A DNA stretch of 24,938 nt. Origin: an uncultured Collinsella sp. Lineage in GTDB: Bacteria; Actinomycetota; Coriobacteriia; Coriobacteriales; Coriobacteriaceae. The stretch covers positions 1-24,938 of the forward strand of contig CAKUGH010000018.1 in the NCBI GenBank assembly GCA_934654605.1. Direction: 5' to 3'. Position numbers and translations under genes: made by a program. Each line of letters starts with the position of its first letter. Position 1 is the first letter of the stretch. The notes beneath the pieces are model-generated. The model saw only the letters and a program-made list of their open reading frames with translations. It was not told the origin of the DNA and ran no database searches. This document shows, one piece after another, positions 9,060 to 15,581 of the stretch.

Positions 9060-9842
9060 ATGGCCGAACCCACGCTTTTGCCCGAGCGGCTTCAGTACCG
9101 CCCGACCAAGATCGAGCTCGACGAGAGCATCGAGAAGGCCAAGGCGACCCTTCTTAAGAAGATCAAGCGCTCGGTGTACGTCTACCGCGTTGACTGCGGT
9201 GGCTGCAACGGCTGCGAGATCGAGATCTTTGGTTCCATCACGCCCGTCTTTGACGTCGAGCGTTTTGGCATCAAGGTCGTGCCCTCGCCCCGTCACGCCG
9301 ATGTGCTGCTGTACACCGGCGCCGTGACGCGTGCTATGCGCATGCCGGCCCTGCGCGCCTTTGAGGCCGCACCCGATCCCAAGATCGTGGTGTCCTACGG
9401 CGCGTGTGGCTGCACCGGCGGCATCTTTTACGACAACTACTGCGTCTGGGGCGGCACGGACAAAATCTTGCCGGTCGATGTCTACATCCCCGGCTGCCCG
9501 CCCAGCCCCGCACAGACCATCTACGGCTTTGCCATGGCGCTCGGTCTGCTGGATCAAAAGCTCCATGCCGAGACTACGGTGGAGGCCGAGGGCGAGCAGG
9601 CGGACATTCTGCACCCCGGCGTGCCGTACAAGCTGCGCGTTGCCATCGAGCGCGAGGCTCGTGCCATGAGCGGCTACCGCTACGGCCGCGACCTTGCCAA
9701 CGAGTTTATGGATACGCTCGAGGGCGCGCCTAAGGGCGATATCCGCGGTGCCATGGCGCTGCTCATCGACAAGCAGGATGATCCCCGCCGCGCCGAGGTG
9801 TACTCGGCGCTGCAGGATCTGGTGCTGGCCGGAGGTCGCTAG
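9060..9842 (+). CDS. hyfI: [NiFe]-hydrogenase small subunit HyfI (HycG/NuoB-like)
   Basis: This 260-residue NuoB-family protein holds the [4Fe-4S] cluster next to the NiFe site. The cluster motifs are CGGCNGCEIE (residues 46-55), YGACGCTGG (from Tyr113) and IPGCPPSP (from Ile143, with Cys146). E. coli HyfI is 252 residues. The N-terminal 35 residues are charged and likely lie on the large subunit. No Tat signal is present, as expected for the cytoplasm-facing group 4 enzymes. AAGGAGG overlaps the end of hyfH and gives an optimal site for the ATG at 9060. The stop codon directly abuts the ATG of hyfJ. Confidence 0.95.
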   Translation: MAEPTLLPERLQYRPTKIELDESIEKAKATLLKKIKRSVYVYRVDCGGCNGCEIEIFGSITPVFDVERFGIKVVPSPRHADVLLYTGAVTRAMRMPALRAFEAAPDPKIVVSYGACGCTGGIFYDNYCVWGGTDKILPVDVYIPGCPPSPAQTIYGFAMALGLLDQKLHAETTVEAEGEQADILHPGVPYKLRVAIEREARAMSGYRYGRDLANEFMDTLEGAPKGDIRGAMALLIDKQDDPRRAEVYSALQDLVLAGGR

Positions 9843-10424
9843 ATGGAGCTTGTGGACCGCTCTGGTTACTTTGCGGGCCCCGGCATGCTCGGCGGCTCCT
9901 TTGGCGATGCCTCGCGCGCAAGCGTCGAGGCCGCCGAGGGCGTCGCCGACCCTTGCCTGGTCCACGAGCCCGACCAGGTGGTCTTTTACGAGCTTACGCG
10001 TAAGTTTGTCGAGACCGAGGAAGACGTTCCCCAGGAGGCCTGCGATGTGCTGTACTACACGCTCGCCGTGGGCCATCACACCGGCGTGCTCGATTGCTTT
10101 GAGCCGCGTCTGTCAGTACCGGTGGACGTTTTCTATACGCTCGTCGATGCGCTGCCGGAGGGGGAGGCCAAAACCAAGTTTGAGGCCATCCGCTCCTTTG
10201 GCGAGTGTCAGCTCGACAAAGCGGCGGTGCCCTCGTTGCTCGAGGCCTGCGATGCCCTGCTCAATGAGCGCGGTTTTCGCGGCTCGGCCAAGGCCGGCAT
10301 CTCGGTCTTCGACGACGACTTTGGCCTGCACGCCCAGCAGGTCGCGTTTCTGATGAAGTTTCGCGACCTGGTGGAGCGCGTGCGCGACGTGTCGGGCGTG
10401 TACTTGACGGGAAGGTTGCAGTAA
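9843..10424 (+). CDS. hyfJ: FHL maturation protein HyfJ/HycH family
   Basis: This 193-residue protein belongs to the HycH/HyfJ family, which assists maturation of the FHL hydrogenase large subunit and is not part of the final complex. The core stretch VVFYELTRKFVETEEDVP, then EACDVLYYTLAVGHHTGVLDCFE, strongly resembles HycH. It is clearly longer than E. coli HycH/HyfJ (about 136): there is a roughly 40-residue N-terminal Gly/Ala-rich lead and a C-terminal extension of about 50 residues after the conserved region. The start abuts the hyfI stop, with GGAGG inside the end of hyfI as its ribosome site. Its TAA overlaps the hycI ATG by one base (TAATG). Confidence 0.85.
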   Translation: MELVDRSGYFAGPGMLGGSFGDASRASVEAAEGVADPCLVHEPDQVVFYELTRKFVETEEDVPQEACDVLYYTLAVGHHTGVLDCFEPRLSVPVDVFYTLVDALPEGEAKTKFEAIRSFGECQLDKAAVPSLLEACDALLNERGFRGSAKAGISVFDDDFGLHAQQVAFLMKFRDLVERVRDVSGVYLTGRLQ

Positions 10425-10927
10425 TGGGCCGCGTTATCGATGGCCGCGTGAACGGCGCTCCCTTTGCGGGCATCGTGCTCACGGCCGGAAGCGTTTTGCG
10501 CGCCGACGATGCCGCCGGCCCCGTGCTCTCCAAAAAAATGGAGGACGCGCCCCTTGCCGGCTGGTACACCATCGATGGCGGCCAAACGCCCGAGGACGAC
10601 ATCATCGAGGTCAAGCGCGAGCGTCCGCCGCGCCTGGTTTTGGTCGATGCCGCCGATATGGCGCTGCCCGTCGGCGCCATCCGCCTGCTCGACAAGACCG
10701 ACGTGGCTCGCAAGTCGATGTTCACCACACATTCGCTTCCGCTCTCGATTCTGATCGAAGAGATCGAGCAATCATGCGATGATATCGTCTTCGTAGGGAT
10801 TCAGCCGGGCGACACGGAGTTCTACAACCCCATGTCCCCGGAGGTCTTTGACGCCGTCGACGCCGTGTACGACGCCGTGGCCGCCAACGACTTTTCCCAC
10901 TTTGTCCGCTTGGGGCAGGAGCTGTAG
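10424..10927 (+). CDS. hycI: [NiFe]-hydrogenase maturation endopeptidase HycI
   Basis: This 167-residue member of the HycI/HybD (M52) peptidase family is expected to remove the C-terminal tail of HyfG after nickel insertion. Aligning by eye with E. coli HycI, the three nickel-sensing ligands Asp16, Asp62 and His90 correspond to Asp29 (in RADDAAGP), Asp75 (in LVDAADM) and His103 (in FTTHSLPL). The GIQPGDTEFYNPMSPEV block near the C-terminus is also typical. The usual GN...GDDG motif reads GSVLRADDA here, so the glycine before the Asp pair is Ala, while the metal ligand is kept. A 13-residue N-terminal extension precedes the family start. Its presence beside a HyfG with an intact cleavage site suggests a complete maturation pair. 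Confidence 0.93.
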   Translation: MGRVIDGRVNGAPFAGIVLTAGSVLRADDAAGPVLSKKMEDAPLAGWYTIDGGQTPEDDIIEVKRERPPRLVLVDAADMALPVGAIRLLDKTDVARKSMFTTHSLPLSILIEEIEQSCDDIVFVGIQPGDTEFYNPMSPEVFDAVDAVYDAVAANDFSHFVRLGQEL

Positions 10928-10966
10928 GAGCGCTTGTCCCTGCTGATTAGGAAAGAAGTGATTGAC

Positions 10967-11806
10967 ATGGCAGATAACAAGGCAGAGTATCCCGCCCCCG
11001 ATTGCCTGGCGCCCGCCGCGATCGAGGCCAAAACCGAGGCCGCCGGCGTGACCAAGGCTAACCTGCCGGTCGCAAAGGCTTTTCTGTTGGCGATGTTCGC
11101 CGGTGCGTTCATCGCCTTCGGTGGCCTGTTCTTTACCGTGTTCTTGAGCGATAGCACCTTGGGCTGGGGTGCCCAGCGCGTTGTGGGCGGCCTGTGCTTT
11201 TGCCTGGGCCTGGTGCTCGTGCTGGTGTGCGGCGCCGAGCTCTTTACGGGCAACTCACTTATGGTCTGCGCGCTCAAGAGCAAAAAGATCACGCTGCCCC
11301 AGATGCTCAAAGCCTGGCTTGTCGTGTGGGTCGGTAACTTTGTCGGCGCCCTGTTCATCGTCTTTTTGGTGTACATGGCCGGCATCTACAAGCTCAACGG
11401 CGAGGCGGTCGCCAATTCCATGGTGAGTGTGGCCGCCGGCAAGGTGACGATTGACTGGGTGACGATCTTCTTCCGTGGCATCCTGTGCAACATCTTTGTG
11501 TGCCTGGCCGTGTGGATCGGCACCGCCGGCAAGACCGTGGTCGATAAGGTCGTGGGCATTCTGCTGCCCATCGCCGCCTTTGTGGCCTGCGGTTTTGAGC
11601 ACTGCGTTGCCAACATGTACTTTTTGCCCATGGGTGCCGTGATGCACGCGTGCGGCTACGGTGCCGACGTCGCCGGCGCCGATGCGCTTAACGTTGCGGG
11701 CATTGCGTTTAACCTGTCCGCCGCCACGCTGGGCAACATCGTGGGCGGCGCGGTTCTGATTGCGCTCGGCTATTGGTTTATCTACGCCAAGAAGTCCGAG
11801 GCGTAA
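10967..11806 (+). CDS. focA: Formate/nitrite transporter family channel (FocA/FocB-like)
   Basis: This 279-residue membrane protein is of the FNT family, pentameric channels that move formate across the inner membrane. Seen motifs are GAFIAFGGLFF in the first helix, CGAELFTGNSLMV (the omega-loop region), the helix WLVVWVGNFVGALF, and GFEHCVANMYFLP, which contains the pore histidine equivalent to FocA His209. The ATG at 10967 is preferred because AGGAAAG lies 11 bp upstream and a soluble N-terminal tail of about 35 residues follows, as in FocA; a TTG at 10934 in the same frame would add 11 residues. It lies 39 bp after hycI, as focB does after the E. coli hyf genes, so formate is the probable substrate. 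Nitrite (NirC) cannot be excluded by sequence alone. Confidence 0.9.
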   Translation: MADNKAEYPAPDCLAPAAIEAKTEAAGVTKANLPVAKAFLLAMFAGAFIAFGGLFFTVFLSDSTLGWGAQRVVGGLCFCLGLVLVLVCGAELFTGNSLMVCALKSKKITLPQMLKAWLVVWVGNFVGALFIVFLVYMAGIYKLNGEAVANSMVSVAAGKVTIDWVTIFFRGILCNIFVCLAVWIGTAGKTVVDKVVGILLPIAAFVACGFEHCVANMYFLPMGAVMHACGYGADVAGADALNVAGIAFNLSAATLGNIVGGAVLIALGYWFIYAKKSEA

Positions 11807-11827
11807 AGGGACTGTTCGCTGGGTGTT

Positions 11828-11866
11828 GAGCCTCCCGCGGGGCGTTGCCCTGCGGGAGGCTCATTT
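11828..11866 (+). terminator. GC-rich hairpin ending the hyf-foc operon
   Basis: A perfect 11-bp stem GAGCCTCCCGC (11828-11838) / GCGGGAGGCTC (11852-11862) can extend inward through GGG/CCC pairs around a short loop. Only ATTT follows, so the T-tract is weak. It starts 21 bp after the foc stop codon, where a terminator would be expected. Confidence 0.7.
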
Positions 11867-11952
11867 GGCCTTGGGGCTTGTTGGCTTTGGGGCTTGGGGC
11901 TAATTGTTTGCCCGTAGGCCTGTTGGGTTTGGTTTGGAAAGGGGTAATCGAG
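11867..11952 (+). other. G/T-rich leader before the molybdopterin oxidoreductase gene
   Basis: This stretch is strongly G/T-rich on the + strand, with imperfect tandem copies of a TTGGGGCTTG-like unit (about 11870-11902). No convincing -35/-10 pair is visible. GGAAAGGGG (11936-11944), 8 bp before the ATG at 11953, is a good ribosome binding site and decides the start of the next gene against in-frame start codons further upstream such as the ATG at 11845. Confidence 0.5.
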
Positions 11953-14070
11953 ATGGCATCTGATGCTGAGCGTGCCGGTCGCGCCGTGGTGACCACGTGC
12001 GGGGGATGCTATGCCGATTGCGCCTTTGCGGCCCATGTTGAGGACGGGCGTGTGGTGGCCGATCTACCGGTCCCGGGACATCCGTGTTCGGCGCGCGCCC
12101 TGTGTGCTCGCGGGCGACATCGCCTGTCCATGCCGTTTGACGAGCGCGACCGGATTTTGCATCCCATGCGCCGCCGCCGTGATGGCTCGGGGTTCGATGC
12201 GGTGAGCTGGGACGATGCGTTTTCGGAAATCGCATCGCGCCTTGCGGGGATTGTGGATGCGCATGGCCCCCGTGCGCTGGGCATGACACTTGGCGTGCCC
12301 TCGTTCGACCGTTATTGGGCCTATCGTTTTATGCACGCGCTGGGCTCGCCCAATGTGTATGGTGCCGATGGCGCTTGCGAGGTGAGCCGCCTGACCGGCT
12401 GGGAGCACAGCCTGGGCTACAGCCCCGCCTCCGACCTGGCACATACTGATTGCATCATGTATTTGGGGCGTTCCATTGTCGATTCGTCGACGATGGGGGC
12501 CGTTGATGCGCTCAATGACGCCCGTCGCCGTGGGGCGAAGATTATCGTGGTCGACCCCCGGCGCAGCGGCTCGGCCGCGCTTGCCGACCGCTGGCTTCGC
12601 GTGCGCCCGGGCTGCGACTTGGCCCTGCTGCTGGGTATTGCCCATGTACTCATTGCCGAGGACCTGTACGACCACGACTTTGTAGCCCGCTATACCACGG
12701 GCTTTGATGAGCTGGCGCAGGCGGCTTGTGCCTGGACGCCCGAGTGGGCCGAGTCGATGTGCGACGTGCCAGCCGACGACATCCGTGCGACGGCGCGCGA
12801 CCTGGCTACTGCGGCGCCTGCCGCCGTGGTGGATGCCGGTTTTCATGGCGGCATTGGCATCGCGTATGCCAACAGTACCCAGACGGCGCGGGCCATCTGT
12901 CTGGTCGATGCACTGCTGGGCTGTATTGGGCAGGCGGGCGGTGCCCTCAATCCGCCGACGCAGCTCGCGCTGGGCGACTTGGATCCTGCGCGTTTTGCGA
13001 CACCGCTGGTGCCGCGTGAGCCCAAGATGGGCTCGGAGCGCTATCCGCTCGTCGATCCGGTGCGCGGCCTGTGTACGACCATTGGCCAGTCCATTCTTGC
13101 CGGCGACCTGCGCGGGCTCATCGTCTATGCTAGCAATCCGGGTGCGGGTTACGGCAACGCCGATGCGTGGCTTGGCATCCTGCGGCAGCTCGACCTGCTC
13201 GTGACCATCGATATCTGCTGGTCCGAGACGGCGCGTGCGTCCGATTTTGTGCTGCCTGATGTGACGTATCTGGAGGCCGACCGCGGTGTGGGTACGGTTG
13301 TGGATCGCAACGATGCGCGCGTGTTCTACCGCAATGCGGTGCTGCCGGTTTTGCATGACGACACGCGTCCCGGACGGGAGATTTTTGCCGGCCTGGCTGC
13401 TGCCTGTGGCGTGGGCGAGTACTTCGACTTTACGGCGGATGACCTTGCGGCGGCCCAGGTAGCTCCGTTTGGGATCGACCTGGCTACGCTCAAGGAGCGC
13501 GGTTGGGCAGACGCGGGCATGTCGCTGCCGTCGCGTACGGGCGAGCCGGTGATTCCGCTCGACGGTGGCAAGATCGCGCTGGCAAGCGACGTGTGGGAGC
13601 GCGCCGGTTTGGGTCGTGTGCCCGGCTGGATTGCCCCCATGGTGGAGCCGGGGCCGGGGATGTTTCGCCTCATTAGCGGCAACCGGCCCTTTGAGTCGCA
13701 TACCTCTCGAAGGATCGCGGCGGCCGGTGCTGCCGAGGCGGGCTCCGACTTGGACGCCGTGCAGATGAATGCCCACGTCGCCGCGCGTATGGGCATCGCC
13801 AGCGGCGAGGTCGTCGAGCTCGTGAGCGACATGGGCCGCGACCGCGTGCGCGTGGAGACCACGCCGTACCTGCATCCGGCGTGCATCTTTACGTCGGCGG
13901 CTCCGGGCGGGCGTTCGTTGGGTGCTGGTGTGGATGGCGTCCAGGTGCTCGGCGTCGGTCCACTCGACCACACGCCGCTGCGCTGGGATTCCATTACGGG
14001 CGCCGCGCTCACCCAGGAAAACGCCGTTCGCGTGGAAAAGATTGCCGCGCACGGGGATAATGACGAGTAA
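11953..14070 (+). CDS. Orphan soluble molybdopterin (bis-MGD) oxidoreductase, Cys-ligand type
   Basis: This 705-residue protein is of the DMSO reductase superfamily. The N-terminal [4Fe-4S] motif is Cys16-x2-Cys19-x3-Cys23-x27-Cys51, followed by ARG. The segment GSPNVYGADGACEVSR places Cys142 where the Mo ligand (Cys, Ser or Sec) sits; it is TGC, not TGA, so this is not a selenoprotein. The residue after it is Glu143, whereas formate dehydrogenases have His there, so formate dehydrogenase activity is unlikely despite the neighbouring formate genes. LISGNRPFESHT (from about residue 570) begins the C-terminal dinucleotide-binding domain. No Tat or Sec signal is present and no ferredoxin-type or membrane partner gene adjoins, so it is cytoplasmic and the electron partner is unknown. 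Overall it recalls PhsA/PsrA-like enzymes, but the substrate cannot be named. Expression may extend into selA, 53 bp downstream. Confidence 0.88.
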   Translation: MASDAERAGRAVVTTCGGCYADCAFAAHVEDGRVVADLPVPGHPCSARALCARGRHRLSMPFDERDRILHPMRRRRDGSGFDAVSWDDAFSEIASRLAGIVDAHGPRALGMTLGVPSFDRYWAYRFMHALGSPNVYGADGACEVSRLTGWEHSLGYSPASDLAHTDCIMYLGRSIVDSSTMGAVDALNDARRRGAKIIVVDPRRSGSAALADRWLRVRPGCDLALLLGIAHVLIAEDLYDHDFVARYTTGFDELAQAACAWTPEWAESMCDVPADDIRATARDLATAAPAAVVDAGFHGGIGIAYANSTQTARAICLVDALLGCIGQAGGALNPPTQLALGDLDPARFATPLVPREPKMGSERYPLVDPVRGLCTTIGQSILAGDLRGLIVYASNPGAGYGNADAWLGILRQLDLLVTIDICWSETARASDFVLPDVTYLEADRGVGTVVDRNDARVFYRNAVLPVLHDDTRPGREIFAGLAAACGVGEYFDFTADDLAAAQVAPFGIDLATLKERGWADAGMSLPSRTGEPVIPLDGGKIALASDVWERAGLGRVPGWIAPMVEPGPGMFRLISGNRPFESHTSRRIAAAGAAEAGSDLDAVQMNAHVAARMGIASGEVVELVSDMGRDRVRVETTPYLHPACIFTSAAPGGRSLGAGVDGVQVLGVGPLDHTPLRWDSITGAALTQENAVRVEKIAAHGDNDE

Positions 14071-14123
14071 TTTGACTCAGCCGATGTATTCGACTGATCC
14101 ACGTTTGTTTTGAAAGGTCGCAC
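14071..14123 (+). promoter_or_regulatory. Gap before selA with possible weak promoter
   Basis: TTGACT (14072-14077) is a good -35 match, but 17 bp downstream only TGATCC is found, so promoter activity is doubtful. GAAAGG (14112-14117), 6 bp before the ATG, is the selA ribosome binding site. selA could be read from this site or from the gene upstream. Confidence 0.3.
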
Positions 14124-15581
14124 ATGAGCGATAGCCAGAACATTTCCGATGAGGTGCGCGCCCGCCTGCGCGCCATCCCTTCTGTCAACGAGCTGCTCAC
14201 CGAGTGGCCGGTGGTGAAGGCAGCGGGGGAGACGTGCGACGCGGTGGTCCATGCCGCCGTCACGGCCGAGCTCGACGAGGAGCGCGCCGCCATCCGCGCC
14301 GGCGCCGCCCCGCGCTCCAAGCGCGAGCTGGCATCGGCCATCGAATTCCGCGCGCATCGCTCTGCGCTGCCGAGCCTTCGTCCGGCCGTTAACGCTACGG
14401 GCGTGGTTATCCATACCAACCTGGGTCGTGCCCCGCTCGCGGAGTCGGCCGCCAAGGCCGTGGCCGAGGTCGCGCGCGGCTACAGCACGCTCGAGTACAG
14501 CGTCGATACCTGTTCGCGCGGGTCGCGCAAGGAGCACGCCGCGCAGCTGATCCGATCGCTCACCGGTGCCGAGGACGCGCTCGTCGTCAACAACAACGCT
14601 GCCGCGGTACTGCTGGTGCTGGCCACCCATGCCGCGGGTAAAGAGGTCATCGTGAGTCGCGGCGAGCTCGTCGAGATCGGCGGCAGCTTCCGCATTCCCG
14701 ATGTCATGGAGGCCTCGGGTGCTCGGCTCGTCGAGGTCGGCGCCACCAACCGCACGCACCTGGCCGATTACGAGCGTGCCATCACGCCCGACACGGCCAT
14801 GATCCTGAAGGTCCACCCTTCCAACTATCGCATTGAGGGCTTTCACGAGGAGGTGAGCTCCAAGGAGCTTGCCGCGCTGGCACACAAGTATGGTCTGCTG
14901 TTCTACGAGGACCAGGGCTCGGGCGCGCTGCTGCCTGACGACATCCTGGTCCGCGGCGGTGAGGAGACTACGCCCACTTCGGTGGCGTCGGGACTCGATA
15001 TCGTGTCGTGCTCGGGCGATAAGCTGCTCGGTGCCGCGCAGGCGGGCATCATCATGGGTCGTCGCGACCTGATCCAGGCCTGTGGCTCGCATCCGCTCAT
15101 GCGCGCCCTGCGTCCGGGCAAACTGGCGCTGACGGCGCTCGAGGCCACGCTGCGTATCTACATGGATGGCGCCGATGTTGCCCATCGCGACATTCCGGTG
15201 CTCAGCATGCTTACGCTTCCGCAGGCTCATCTGGAGCGTCGTGCGCGCAAGCTGCGCGATCTTGTGGCAGCTGGGCTCGACAAGGCCGGTTGCCCGTGCG
15301 CCGTTGAGTTGGAGATTATTGAGGAGTCCTCGACGCCCGGTGGCGGTTCGCTGCCTACCGTCGAGCTGCCCACGATGTGCGTCGCCGTACGCCCAGTCGA
15401 TGAGCGCCTGACGGTTGATGCGCTCAAGCGCTCACTCGTCCAGGACTTCGATACGCCGGTTGTCACGCGCACCTCGCACGATCGCATTTTGTTTGACGTC
15501 CGCACGCTCGTTGGCGATCGCGATATCGAGACGGCGGCGTCCACGCTTGCCGCATGCGTTGCAAAGGTGGCCTGCCGATGA
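14124..15581 (+). CDS. selA: L-seryl-tRNA(Sec) selenium transferase SelA
   Basis: SelA is a PLP enzyme that converts seryl-tRNA(Sec) to selenocysteinyl-tRNA(Sec) using selenophosphate. The protein has 485 residues (E. coli 463). Conserved blocks seen are LRPAVNATGVVIHTNLGRAP, YSTLEYSVDTCSRGSR, the glycine/acidic segment LFYEDQGSGALLP and SCSGDKLLGAAQAGII, in which Lys300 is the PLP lysine (Lys295 in E. coli). It overlaps selB by ATGA at 15578-15581, so the pair is translationally coupled. Its stop codon is UGA, the same codon the pathway recodes; it is the only UGA stop among the complete genes here. The substrate tRNA gene, selC, lies 2.2 kb downstream. selD, which makes selenophosphate, is not in the window. 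Confidence 0.96.
   Translation: MSDSQNISDEVRARLRAIPSVNELLTEWPVVKAAGETCDAVVHAAVTAELDEERAAIRAGAAPRSKRELASAIEFRAHRSALPSLRPAVNATGVVIHTNLGRAPLAESAAKAVAEVARGYSTLEYSVDTCSRGSRKEHAAQLIRSLTGAEDALVVNNNAAAVLLVLATHAAGKEVIVSRGELVEIGGSFRIPDVMEASGARLVEVGATNRTHLADYERAITPDTAMILKVHPSNYRIEGFHEEVSSKELAALAHKYGLLFYEDQGSGALLPDDILVRGGEETTPTSVASGLDIVSCSGDKLLGAAQAGIIMGRRDLIQACGSHPLMRALRPGKLALTALEATLRIYMDGADVAHRDIPVLSMLTLPQAHLERRARKLRDLVAAGLDKAGCPCAVELEIIEESSTPGGGSLPTVELPTMCVAVRPVDERLTVDALKRSLVQDFDTPVVTRTSHDRILFDVRTLVGDRDIETAASTLAACVAKVACR

Noticed and set aside
10934..10966. Upstream TTG start for the formate channel gene
   Set aside because: The ATG at 10967 has a ribosome site at a usable distance and gives a family-like N-terminus.
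11953..14070. Calling this gene formate dehydrogenase from its neighbours
   Set aside because: The residue after the Mo-ligand Cys is Glu rather than the His used by formate dehydrogenases, so the family-level name is safer.
12064..15230. Long - strand open frames opposite the molybdopterin oxidoreductase and selA
   Set aside because: Both overlap genes with solid family motifs, and their composition is that of antisense high-GC reading frames.
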